DNA from: a virus
Virus record (IMG/VR): IMGVR_UViG_3300009370_000085
Coordinates: 1-35,400 of that record
Length of the DNA stretch: 35,400 nt
Direction: 5' to 3' (one strand)
Of the stretch, positions 1-7,004 are shown piece after piece. Position numbers and translations under genes: made by a program. Positions within the stretch are counted from its first letter, which is position 1, and every line of letters begins with the position of its first letter. A model generated the notes under the pieces. It was not told the origin of the DNA and ran no database searches. It saw only the letters and a list, made by a program, of their open reading frames with translations.

Positions 1-11
1 GGGACGAGGGG

Positions 12-242
12 ATGACACCGACGGAGCGGGAGTTTGGCCGGTTGGAGGCGGAGATCCAGCAGTTGGTGCATCGGAGCCGGAATGACCGTCAGGTGCTGAT
101 GGGGTTGCAGGAGGAGTTGGAGGCGCTGTCGCTGGCGGTGGAGCGGCTCCGGGCGCGGCTGACGGCGGCGGTTGGGATCGCGGTGGCGCTGGCGGGGGTG
201 ATCGCGTGGCTGGTAGACGTGGCGATCACGGTGGGGCAGTGA
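12..242 (+). CDS. Small coiled-coil protein with C-terminal membrane segment
   Basis: A 76-residue protein of unknown family. Residues 5-50 are charged and heptad-like (coiled coil likely), and residues about 52-72 form one hydrophobic segment (AVGIAVALAGVIAWLVDVAI) close to the C-terminus. It is therefore probably a tail-anchored inner-membrane protein. The start ATG follows a purine-rich GACGAGGGG. A role in lysis or superinfection control is possible but nothing in the sequence proves it. It is the last rightward gene before a convergent repeat-rich gap. Confidence 0.6.
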   Translation: MTPTEREFGRLEAEIQQLVHRSRNDRQVLMGLQEELEALSLAVERLRARLTAAVGIAVALAGVIAWLVDVAITVGQ

Positions 243-250
243 GGAGTTCT

Positions 251-316
251 AGTCCTAGTCAGAGTAGGAGTCCTAGTCAGAGTAGGAGTCCTAGTAAGAG
301 TCAGAGTCACAGTCAG
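251..316. repeat. AGTNNN hexamer tandem repeat
   Basis: Eleven consecutive hexamers all begin with AGT. The first part has an 18-bp higher-order unit (AGTCCT AGTCAG AGTAGG) present twice and then decaying. It starts 8 bp after the stop codon of the preceding gene and is non-coding on both strands as far as I can see. Confidence 0.85.
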
Positions 317-370
317 GAGTCATAGGGAAAGCGCCACGCGAACGGGCCCTTACGCGAAACGTGTCGGTGT

Positions 371-428
371 GCAAGTGGACCGATTGGGTCGCTTTCGGAC
401 GGATTCGGCGCGTTATTGGTCCACTTGC
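371..428. repeat. Long inverted repeat in convergent intergenic region
   Basis: GCAAGTGGACC (371-381) is perfectly complementary to GGTCCACTTGC (418-428). Extending inward to 384 and 415, 13 of 14 positions pair. The 30-36 nt loop contains TCGGACGGATTCGG. It lies between a rightward gene ending at 242 and a leftward gene ending at 542, so it could be a bidirectional terminator or a protein-binding or recombination site. There is no T-tract to make it a classical terminator. Confidence 0.6.
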
Positions 429-443
429 GCCGCTCAACGAAGT

Positions 444-492
444 GAACAACTGAACTTCTGAACAACTGAACTCATTCAGTTAATCAGTTAAT
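444..492. repeat. Short direct and inverted repeats, AT-rich
   Basis: GAACAACTGAACT occurs at 444-456 and 460-472 (16-bp period). AACTGAA (464-470) is inverted as TTCAGTT (475-481) with a 4-nt loop. CAGTTAAT occurs at 477-484 and 485-492. The stretch is far more AT-rich than its surroundings and runs into ATATATTG. Function is not evident; a regulatory or origin-like role is possible. Confidence 0.55.
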
Positions 493-541
493 CAATATAT
501 TGTACGACCCCTCAAAGGCCGCCTGGGGTGGGGCAGGGAGG

Positions 542-736
542 TCAGGGCTCGAGCGCGGCCTCGAATTGGGCGTCGAGCTCGGCTTTGTTGTGGACTCGGA
601 GGGGTTGGCCCTTTCCGCGAGGGGTATTCGCCTCGATGCTTCGGAACTCGGCGAGCAGGGCGGTGCAGAATTGGGCGACGGCGCTGCGGGCGCCGTGGAC
701 GTGCCGGACGTTGTCGAGGAGCTGATCGAGCGTCAT
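542..736 (-). CDS. Hypothetical small protein, leftward
   Basis: A 64-residue, mostly helical-looking soluble protein with no family I recognise. The ATG at 736 is preceded on the minus strand by a good ribosome binding site (AGGGAG) and lies 8 nt downstream of the stop of the other leftward gene (745-1239), so the two form an operon. No membrane segment or cysteine pair motif is visible; one Cys occurs near residue 24. Confidence 0.6.
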   Translation of the reverse strand: MTLDQLLDNVRHVHGARSAVAQFCTALLAEFRSIEANTPRGKGQPLRVHNKAELDAQFEAALEP

Positions 737-744
737 GGGTCTCC

Positions 745-1239
745 CTAGCCGAGGACGGTGCGCCCGCCGAGCATGGTCTCGTTGCCGGCGAGCGATGAGC
801 GACGGCGCGCGTTGAAGCCAGTGCGGCGGGTGGGGGCCGGCGTGGTGTAGCGAGTCTGAGTGGCAGCCATGCGGGCGGTCTCGCGCTCGAGGGCCACGGC
901 GTTTTCGTCAAGTTTTTGACGGCGGACGCGGCCCGAGAGGAGGGTGCTGCCCCGGGTGGGTCGTTCAAAGGGACCGGGCGGTCCTTCTTCTTCCCGTCTG
1001 TAGAAGCCGGGATCCATGCCCACGACCGGGCGTTCGCCCCGGAAGCGGTTCACGGCGTCGAAGAATGTGAGCCCCTGGTGCTCGGATAGGGCGTGGTGGA
1101 ACCCCTCGGGCTGCATCGACATCCCACGTCCCGCCAGGAAGGTCGGCCGGCCCCGTCCGCGCCTGTTGTTGGCCGGCTGGCCCGCGAAGAACTGCCGCTC
1201 GCGCTTTGCAGCGCGCGCCCTTTGGTTTCTGGGCCTCAT
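745..1239 (-). CDS. Hypothetical basic protein, leftward, divergent from terminase
   Basis: A 164-residue protein rich in Arg, Gly and Pro with no recognised fold. Its C-terminal tail (RRSSLAGNETMLGGRTVLG) resembles the tail of the small protein at 3393-3620 (RTSVLAGEAP then RPRLLG), a pattern also seen in small proteins near phage portal genes. The ATG at 1239 has no clear ribosome binding site. The frame stays open to 1329, but that extension would overlap the terminase small subunit gene. It diverges from the packaging genes across about 37 bp. Confidence 0.55.
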   Translation of the reverse strand: MRPRNQRARAAKRERQFFAGQPANNRRGRGRPTFLAGRGMSMQPEGFHHALSEHQGLTFFDAVNRFRGERPVVGMDPGFYRREEEGPPGPFERPTRGSTLLSGRVRRQKLDENAVALERETARMAATQTRYTTPAPTRRTGFNARRRSSLAGNETMLGGRTVLG

Positions 1240-1250
1240 TTCGATATGAT
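1222..1250 (+). promoter_or_regulatory. Sigma70-like promoter before packaging genes
   Basis: TTGGTT (1222-1227) and TATGAT (1245-1250) are separated by exactly 17 bp, just upstream of the terminase small subunit start at 1277. The -10 is a five of six match to consensus, and the -35 is weak. The promoter overlaps the start of the divergent leftward gene. Confidence 0.45.
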
Positions 1251-1252
1251 AG

Positions 1253-1264
1253 CTTCCCAGGAAG
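1253..1264. promoter_or_regulatory. 12-bp dyad CTTCCCAGGAAG, copy 1
   Basis: An exact 12-mer with CTTCC/GGAAG arms around a CA centre. The same 12-mer recurs at 6835-6846 and 15693-15704. This copy lies immediately downstream of a promoter-like -10 and 12 bp before the terminase start codon, which fits an operator or a phage-specific control site. Confidence 0.6.
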
Positions 1265-1276
1265 GAATTGCACCAG

Positions 1277-1939
1277 ATGCCCGAACTTCGCAATCCGAGG
1301 TGGGAATCGTTCGCGCGCTTCACCGCCATCGGGAAAAAGAGGGCGGAAGCCCACAGGCTCGCGGGCTACACGGCGAAGAGCGAGCGGAACCACGCCGCGC
1401 TCGCCACCCGCCTCCTCTCCCGGCACCCCGAGATCAAGGCTCGGGTGACCGAGATCGAGGAAGAGCTGCGGTCGAACGCGGTCGCAAAGGCGGGGCTCGA
1501 CCGCGAGTACGTGCTGACGGAGTTGCGGAAGAACCACGAGAAGTGCGCGACCCCCGAGCAGATCATCGGGCGCGACGGCGAGCCTTCCGGGGAGATGAAG
1601 TTCAACGCGGCCGGCTCGAACAAGGCGCTCGAGTTGATGGGCAAGGAACTCGGCATGTTCGCCGACCGGCTCATCCTCGACGATTTCGACGAACACCTCC
1701 AGGGCATGAGCGGAGAAGACCTACGGGCCTTCGTCGCCTCCATTGCCTCCGAGGTGGGGATACGGGTGGTGAACCAAAGCGATGAGCAAAGCAGAGACTG
1801 GATCCTCAAAAACGCGCCCCGTTACGGACTCCGAGTTGAGGAACTCGGCGAAGGTGCTGACGGCGCTCAAGATGAAGAAGCTGGCGCTGTACGGCCCGTA
1901 TCCGAAGCAGAGGGCGTTCCACGATCTCGGGTCCACTAA
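1277..1939 (+). CDS. terS: Terminase small subunit
   Basis: About 220 residues. The N-terminal part (FARFTAIGKKRAEAHRLAGY) has the helix-turn-helix signature of small terminase subunits that recognise the packaging site. It is followed by a charged helical region (residues 45-75), as expected for oligomerisation. ATG at 1277 is chosen because AAGGA lies upstream; a TTG at 1268 is the alternative. Position directly before the large subunit supports the call. The frame continues 158 nt into the large subunit gene, an unusually long overlap, so the last roughly 50 residues may be a read-through tail. Confidence 0.75.
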   Translation: MPELRNPRWESFARFTAIGKKRAEAHRLAGYTAKSERNHAALATRLLSRHPEIKARVTEIEEELRSNAVAKAGLDREYVLTELRKNHEKCATPEQIIGRDGEPSGEMKFNAAGSNKALELMGKELGMFADRLILDDFDEHLQGMSGEDLRAFVASIASEVGIRVVNQSDEQSRDWILKNAPRYGLRVEELGEGADGAQDEEAGAVRPVSEAEGVPRSRVH

Positions 1940-3224
1940 GCGCGAGCGGGCGCTGCTCGCGGGCAACCAGTTGGGGAAGACCTGGAGCGCCGGCAATGAG
2001 ATGGCGTACCACCTCACGGGCGAATACCCCGAGTGGTGGAAGGGCCGGCGGTTCGTGAAGCCGATCCAGGCGTGCGCGTCGAACACGAACAACGAGACCG
2101 TGCGGGATAACCCGCAGCGGATCTTGTTAGGGAAGAACGGCGAATGGGGCACGGGAACCGTACCGAGGTCTGCTGTCGCAAAGAAGCCTACGATGAGTCG
2201 GGGCTTCCCCGACCTTGTCGATGTCGTGCAGGTCAAGCACAAGAGCGGCGGCATCTCGACGTGCCAGTTCAAAGCATACGATCAGGGCCGCAAGTCGTTT
2301 CAGGGGTATACGTGGGACGCGATCTGGTGCGACGAGGAACCTCCGGCCGACGTGTACGCGGAGATTCTCGCGCGGATCACCGCGACCGGCGGGATCATCT
2401 TCCTCACCATGACGCCGCTGCTGGGGATGAGTGAAGTGGTCTCGATGTTCTACCCCGAGCCGAACACGCCGTATCGCGGCCTCGTCCAGATGGACATCGA
2501 GGACGCCGGCCACTTCGACAGCGAAGAGCGCGACATGGTCGTCGCGAGTTACCCCTCGCACGAGAGAGAGGCGCGCTCTCGAGGCCTCCCGCTCCTGGGC
2601 TCTGGGTTGGTGTTCCAGATCCCGCACTCGACAATCGAGGTCGAGCCGTTCGACATCCCCAATTTCTGGCCGACGATCATCGGCTGCGACTTCGGCTACG
2701 GGGACCACCCCTTCGCGGCCGTAAAGGTGGCGTTCGATCGAGACAGCGATCGGTACTACGTCACGAACGAGTACCGCGAGAAGACGCCCTCGCCCGCGAT
2801 TCACGCCTCGTCGTTGCGGCCCTGGGGTGAAGACACGCCCGTGGCGTGGCCGCACGACGGCAACCGCGACTGGGGCGAGGCGGGACCGATCGCGCAGATC
2901 TACCGCAAGGAAGGTCTGCGGATGCTTCGCAAGCACGCGACGTTCGCAGAGGGTGGATATTCGACAGAGGCGGCAATTCAAGTAGCGCTGTCTCGAATGC
3001 AGACGGGTCGTCTCAAGGTGTTTTCGACTTGCACGCAGTTGTTTTCGGAGTTGTCGACGTACCACAGGAAGAAGGGTCAGATCGTTAAGCAGTACGACGA
3101 CCTCATCAGTTCGCTCTACAAGGCGATCATGATGATTCGTTTCGCTCGCGTGCCGGACAGCACGCGCAAGTTCGTGCCGCAGGTGGAGAGCGAGTTCGAC
3201 CCGTTCGACTGGAGGGAGGCGTGA
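1782..3224 (+). CDS. terL: Terminase large subunit (packaging ATPase-nuclease)
   Basis: 480 residues. The ATPase has a Walker A-like GNQLGKT at residues 61-67, Walker B with catalytic acid AIWCDEE at 180-186, and a coupling motif LTMTP at 208-212. The nuclease domain begins at GCDFGYGDHP (301-310, with D303 a probable metal ligand), and a late acidic pair YDDLIS near 438-443 completes the RNase H-type site. The protein pumps phage DNA into the prohead through the portal and cuts it. The start at 1782 has no strong ribosome binding site, so translation is probably coupled to the overlapping small subunit gene. Residue M31 is a possible alternative start. Confidence 0.93.
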   Translation: MSKAETGSSKTRPVTDSELRNSAKVLTALKMKKLALYGPYPKQRAFHDLGSTKRERALLAGNQLGKTWSAGNEMAYHLTGEYPEWWKGRRFVKPIQACASNTNNETVRDNPQRILLGKNGEWGTGTVPRSAVAKKPTMSRGFPDLVDVVQVKHKSGGISTCQFKAYDQGRKSFQGYTWDAIWCDEEPPADVYAEILARITATGGIIFLTMTPLLGMSEVVSMFYPEPNTPYRGLVQMDIEDAGHFDSEERDMVVASYPSHEREARSRGLPLLGSGLVFQIPHSTIEVEPFDIPNFWPTIIGCDFGYGDHPFAAVKVAFDRDSDRYYVTNEYREKTPSPAIHASSLRPWGEDTPVAWPHDGNRDWGEAGPIAQIYRKEGLRMLRKHATFAEGGYSTEAAIQVALSRMQTGRLKVFSTCTQLFSELSTYHRKKGQIVKQYDDLISSLYKAIMMIRFARVPDSTRKFVPQVESEFDPFDWREA

Positions 3225-3391
3225 TGATGGGACCGCCCGGAACCGGAGACAAGACGCCGGCGATGCTCGAGCAGCAGCGCCGACTCCAAGCCATTGGAAA
3301 CCGCACCAAGCGAGGCGGAAAGAGTCCGATGCTCGCCGCGCTTGGCGGAAGCACAGGATCCGTTTCCCAGACGTTTCTGGGTGGAGGTTGA
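3224..3391 (+). CDS. Small hypothetical protein between terminase and portal
   Basis: A 55-residue frame starting at an ATGA overlap with the terminase stop. Upstream GGAGGGAGG is an excellent ribosome binding site. The protein is Gly- and Gln-rich and ends in SVSQTFLGGG. The next small gene starts 1 nt after its stop, which supports it being a real operon member. Small proteins of this size commonly sit between terminase and portal in podoviruses; the function is unknown. Confidence 0.6.
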   Translation: MMGPPGTGDKTPAMLEQQRRLQAIGNRTKRGGKSPMLAALGGSTGSVSQTFLGGG

Positions 3392-3392
3392 T

Positions 3393-3620
3393 ATGGCACC
3401 TGTTGCCTTGATCGCGTCTATCGCAATGGGCGCCGCACAGTTGGCGCAGGCCGGCGCCTCGGACATGCCCGACCCGTCAAAAGAAGCCGCAAAGGCCGAA
3501 GGGAAGCGCCGCCGACTCGTCAAGTCGCGCGCGGGACAGCGCAGCCACCGAACGTCCGTGCTCGCGGGTGAAGCGCCGGATCCGCAGGTGTATCGACCTC
3601 GTCTGCTAGGGGAGTCTTGA
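3393..3620 (+). CDS. Small hypothetical protein before portal
   Basis: 75 residues, with a hydrophobic N-terminus (PVALIASIAMGAAQLAQAG) followed by a basic, charged segment and a tail RTSVLAGEAP ... RPRLLG. The ATG at 3393 has GGAGG 6-7 nt upstream. Its stop overlaps the portal start (TGATG). The RTSVLAG/LLG tail resembles that of the leftward gene 745-1239. It could be a small virion or assembly factor; no function can be assigned. Confidence 0.65.
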   Translation: MAPVALIASIAMGAAQLAQAGASDMPDPSKEAAKAEGKRRRLVKSRAGQRSHRTSVLAGEAPDPQVYRPRLLGES

Positions 3621-5248
3621 TGGCGTACCAGGACGAGCGCACAAAAAAGCTATGCCGCCAGTTCTCCGACGCGCAAGACCGTCGTCGGAACTGGGAGAAC
3701 CTGTGGCAAGAGATCGCCGACCACGCGCTCATGCGGCGCGACTTCACGGTCAAGCGCGAGCCCGGTCGACAGCGCGGAATCCGCGTCTATGACACGACGA
3801 GCCGCGACGCGAACAACCTGCTGGCGGCGGCCCTTCACTCCCTGCTGACCAACCCAGCAACGAGGTGGTTCGACCTACGATACCTGTCGGAAGATCTCAA
3901 TCAGGTGGACGAAGCCATCTGGTACCTCGACGAGATCAAGACGCTGGCGCTCAACGCTTTCGCGCGACCCCAGTCGGGGTTCACCACGCAGATCGCCGAG
4001 GTCTATAACGATCTCCCCGGCTTCGGCACGGGCGTCATGTTCATCCAAGAAGATATCGAGCATGGGCCGAAGTTCGTCTCCCGGCCGCTGTCCGAGACGT
4101 TCATTGACGTGGACGAGTCAGGGCGGATCGCCGTGGTGTTCCGCAGCTTCGAGATGCGAGCGTGGCAGGCGGTCGACTTCTTCGGCGAGGACGACCTCCC
4201 CGAGAAGATCGTCAAGGCGGCGAAGGCCGACTCGAACCAGGAGTTCGAGTTCCTGCACATCGTGCAGCGCCGCGCGCTCCCGATCCCTGGCAACCTCGAC
4301 GCCTCGGGGATGCCCTGGGAATCGGTCTACATTTCGATGGACGGCAAGGAGATCGTGCGCGAGGGCGGTTTCTGGGAGAACCCGTACATGGTGGCGCGGT
4401 GGACCGTGGACGCGGGCGAGATCTACGGGCGCGGCCCAGGGGTCGACGCGCTGCCCGAGCAGAAGATGCTCAACGCCATGTGGCGCACCTACATCCGCAA
4501 CGCCGAGAAGGCGGTGGACCCGCCGCTGCTCGTGGACGACGACGGCGTGCTGCCGGGGAGCCAGCTCCGCGTGACTCCGTCCGCGCAGATCGTCGTGCGT
4601 AACGATGGCGGCGGCGGTGACCCGGTGCGCTACCTCGAGAGCCGCGCGCAGTTCCCGTGGGCGAGCGACATCATCGAGAGCCGTTCTCGCAAGATCGAGA
4701 AGGCGTTCCACAGCGAGATCATCCAGGCGTTCCAAGACCCGCGGATGACGGCGACCCAGGTCATCGAGCTCGCGCGTCTCTCGCAGCGGATCCTGTCTCC
4801 CGTGCTCGGCCGGATGCAGGTCGAGTTGCTCGAGCCCATGATCGAGCGGGTCATCGGGATCCTCTCGAGGCGCCCCGACTTCCCTGCGCCCCCGGATTTC
4901 CTGGGCGGCGAGGAACTCAAGATCGAATACGTCAGCCCGGTGGCGCGGGCGCAGAAGGCGTCTGAGTCGCAGGCGATCCTCGACTCGTTCAGCGCCGCCG
5001 CGGCGGTCTCCGAAGCCGACCCGAGTGTGATGGACAACGTCGACCTCGATGTGGCGATCCGAAAGATATTCGAGGGCAACGGCGTCCCGGTCCAGGTGCT
5101 GCGCCAGCAGGACGACGTTGCCGAGATTCGCGAGGCGCAGGCGCAGCTCGCGGAGCAGCAACAACAGCAGCAACAGATGGCGCAGGGCGGCGACACGATC
5201 GCCAAACTGCTGCCGGGCATTGCGAAGCTGTCTGAGATGCCGGGTTGA
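3620..5248 (+). CDS. Portal (head-to-tail connector) protein
   Basis: 542 residues, the size of T7 gp8-type connectors. Characteristic parts are the N-terminal helix with WENLWQEIADHALMRRDF, the clip/stem region with YDTTSRDANNLLAAALHSLL, and the C-terminal helices ending in a seven-Gln tract (residues 513-519). It forms the dodecameric ring at one capsid vertex through which DNA enters and leaves and to which the tail attaches. ATG 3620 overlaps the upstream stop. A preceding TTG at 3617 is in frame but unnecessary. Confidence 0.92.
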   Translation: MAYQDERTKKLCRQFSDAQDRRRNWENLWQEIADHALMRRDFTVKREPGRQRGIRVYDTTSRDANNLLAAALHSLLTNPATRWFDLRYLSEDLNQVDEAIWYLDEIKTLALNAFARPQSGFTTQIAEVYNDLPGFGTGVMFIQEDIEHGPKFVSRPLSETFIDVDESGRIAVVFRSFEMRAWQAVDFFGEDDLPEKIVKAAKADSNQEFEFLHIVQRRALPIPGNLDASGMPWESVYISMDGKEIVREGGFWENPYMVARWTVDAGEIYGRGPGVDALPEQKMLNAMWRTYIRNAEKAVDPPLLVDDDGVLPGSQLRVTPSAQIVVRNDGGGGDPVRYLESRAQFPWASDIIESRSRKIEKAFHSEIIQAFQDPRMTATQVIELARLSQRILSPVLGRMQVELLEPMIERVIGILSRRPDFPAPPDFLGGEELKIEYVSPVARAQKASESQAILDSFSAAAAVSEADPSVMDNVDLDVAIRKIFEGNGVPVQVLRQQDDVAEIREAQAQLAEQQQQQQQMAQGGDTIAKLLPGIAKLSEMPG

Positions 5249-5562
5249 GCGAAGAAACACACGGGTACGACATTCCGGGCGAGGACGCCGCTGCCGCGGC
5301 AGCGCGGTTCCGCGATCTCGAGGAAACTCGCGCCTCATTTCAGAGGACGTTCGAGTCGGTCGACGGCAAGCGCGTCCTCGCCTTTCTTCGCGACTTCTGC
5401 CGCCAGCACCGCGCAAGCTATGTGCCCGGCGACACGAACGAGACGATCTACAACGAGGGACGCCGCTCGGTGTTACTGCTGCTCATGAAATATCTGCACC
5501 TCGATGACGAGGAGCTCCTTCGGCTGTCGATGAACCAAGCGCAGCGCAGGCTGCGAAACTAG
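5245..5562 (+). CDS. Bbp19-like phage protein
   Basis: 105 residues, read from a TTG that overlaps the portal stop (TTGA). The central segment (FLRDFCRQHRASYVPGD followed by NEGRRSVLLLLMKYL) matches my memory of the small Bbp19-like family found next to portal genes in Bordetella BPP-1-type podoviruses. The role is unknown; head assembly is suggested by its place between portal and scaffold. It lacks an ATG near its start, so translational coupling to the portal gene is likely. Confidence 0.6.
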   Translation: MSEETHGYDIPGEDAAAAAARFRDLEETRASFQRTFESVDGKRVLAFLRDFCRQHRASYVPGDTNETIYNEGRRSVLLLLMKYLHLDDEELLRLSMNQAQRRLRN

Positions 5563-5581
5563 TCCCGACCAGGAGAGAGCG

Positions 5582-6493
5582 ATGGCAGAAGCAGAGCCGG
5601 CGGTGGAAACCCCGGTCGAAACGACCGAGTCCGCAGACGCGCCGATCGAGGCGCAGGAGAGCCCGGCGCTCGAGGAAGTGCCGCGAGCAACGGGATACGA
5701 CTGGAAGGGGTTGCGGGGCACGCTTCCCGACGAAACGCGCGACCACACGCTGCTCGACACGTTCGACGAGTCTGGGTTCGAGGGGCTCGTCAAAGAGCAC
5801 ATCAACCTTCAGCGCCTCGTCGGCGGCGAGAAGGTGACGAAGCCGACCGAGAAGAGTCCGCCCGAGGACTGGGACCGCTTCTACAACTCGCTGGGTCGGC
5901 CCGAAGAGGCTGGCGGCTATGACCTGGGCGACTTTGCGCCGCCCGAGGGATTGCCCTGGGACGATGGGCTTCAGGGCAAGATGCTCGAGGAGTTCCACAA
6001 GGCGGGGCTCACCGGCAAGCAGGCCAACGAGGTGATGCGCGGCTATCTGGCGGCGCAGAGTCAGTCGTTCGAGAGCGTGCAGGAGCAGATGGCTGCGGCC
6101 GGCGAGCAGTCGGAGAAGGCGCTGCGAGAGGAGTGGGGGGCCGAGTTCGACGGCAACAGCCAGCTCGCGACCCGCGCCTTCAAGGCGACCTTTGGGGAGG
6201 CGTTCGATCAGATCGCCTCGCTCGTCGTGGACGGGAAGATGCTGGGCGACCACCCGGTCTTCATCAAGGCGTTCCACAACCTGGGGAGCCGGATGCAGGA
6301 AGACGGTTTCGCGGGAGCCAGCGCCACCACGGGCTTCGCACAGTCGCCCGAGTCGGCCCAGGCCCAGATCACCGAGATGGAAGCGTCTCGCGAGATTCAG
6401 CAGGCATTCGTCGATCGCGGCCACCCCGAACACGCCGCCGTCAAGCGCAAGCTCGACGCGCTCTACCGCGCCGCGTACCCGGAGGAAAGCTAG
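5582..6493 (+). CDS. Capsid scaffolding protein
   Basis: 303 residues, acidic, with an N-terminal Glu/Pro/Ala-rich disordered stretch. It then has the block EDWDRFYNSLGRPEEAGGYD, typical of scaffolding proteins of T7-like phages, followed by long helices and a basic C-terminal end. Scaffolding proteins guide coat assembly and leave before or during DNA packaging. Location between portal and coat supports this. ATG 5582 is preceded by GGAGAG. Confidence 0.82.
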   Translation: MAEAEPAVETPVETTESADAPIEAQESPALEEVPRATGYDWKGLRGTLPDETRDHTLLDTFDESGFEGLVKEHINLQRLVGGEKVTKPTEKSPPEDWDRFYNSLGRPEEAGGYDLGDFAPPEGLPWDDGLQGKMLEEFHKAGLTGKQANEVMRGYLAAQSQSFESVQEQMAAAGEQSEKALREEWGAEFDGNSQLATRAFKATFGEAFDQIASLVVDGKMLGDHPVFIKAFHNLGSRMQEDGFAGASATTGFAQSPESAQAQITEMEASREIQQAFVDRGHPEHAAVKRKLDALYRAAYPEES

Positions 6494-6823
6494 GTGGGAT
6501 TCGTGACTCGTGGTGTAATCCACGCAATTTTCCCGGCCGAGCAGAAGACCGAGCGGTTCCGGGTGCGGGAGTTCGTGCTCGAGATCGGCAGCGACTCGAA
6601 GTACCCGCAGTTGTGCAAGTTCCAACTGACGGGGGATCGGTGCGATCTGGCAGATGGGATGAACGAGGGGGACGAGGTTCAGGTGGACTTCCAGATCCAG
6701 GGGCGCGCGTGGAACAGCCCACAGGGCGACACCCGGTATTTCAACAGCCTCAACGTCTGGGAGCTCGAGCGGCTGAAGGCCGCGGAACTCCCGCCGCCCG
6801 TCGCGTCGGAGGTGCCGTTCTAG
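6494..6823 (+). CDS. DUF3127 family protein
   Basis: 109 residues, starting with GTG directly after the scaffold stop, with GGAGG 8 nt upstream. The pattern GVIHAIFPAEQKTERFRVRE, KFQLTGDRCD and GDEVQVDFQIQGR fits the DUF3127 family, an OB-fold-like domain suspected to bind single-stranded DNA. Its placement between scaffold and coat genes is odd for a DNA-metabolism protein. It may serve in replication with late expression, or have been recruited to the head module. Confidence 0.72.
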   Translation: MGFVTRGVIHAIFPAEQKTERFRVREFVLEIGSDSKYPQLCKFQLTGDRCDLADGMNEGDEVQVDFQIQGRAWNSPQGDTRYFNSLNVWELERLKAAELPPPVASEVPF

Positions 6824-6830
6824 GGGAGGG

Positions 6831-6859
6831 TTGCCTTCCCAGGAAGCTATCTGTATGTT
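6831..6859 (+). promoter_or_regulatory. Capsid promoter with embedded dyad, copy 2
   Basis: TTGCCT (6831-6836) and TATGTT (6854-6859) are spaced by 17 bp. The 12-mer CTTCCCAGGAAG occupies 6835-6846, between the two hexamers, so a bound protein would directly affect promoter use. It lies about 145 nt upstream of the coat start codon. Confidence 0.5.
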
Positions 6860-6942
6860 GCCCATATCTGGGTAGCCGCCGCGCGGTCCAGATGCTCGCC
6901 CGAAAGCAGGGCCGGGTACGCCACGTTAGTGCGAGAGCGGGT

Positions 6943-6958
6943 CCACGCGCGAGCGTGG
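6943..6958 (+). other. GNRA-loop hairpin in coat leader
   Basis: CCACGC-GCGA-GCGTGG forms a perfect 6-bp stem with a GCGA (GNRA-class) tetraloop about 47 nt before the coat start codon. It could stabilise or delay decay of the coat mRNA or be a processing site. There is no T-tract, so it is not a typical terminator. Confidence 0.45.
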
Positions 6959-7004
6959 GGAGTCCCTCGAGGAATCGTCAACTGATTCACGAGGAGACCC
7001 CTAC

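Noticed and set aside
251-316. CRISPR array
   Set aside because: Repeat units are 6-18 bp with no unique spacers, so it is a simple satellite.
4118-5416. 432-codon leftward open frame
   Set aside because: Lies opposite the portal gene, is Arg/His-rich as expected from the complement of GC-rich codons, and has no family resemblance.
5483-6865. 460-codon leftward open frame
   Set aside because: Complement of the scaffold and DUF3127 genes, both of which have recognisable products.
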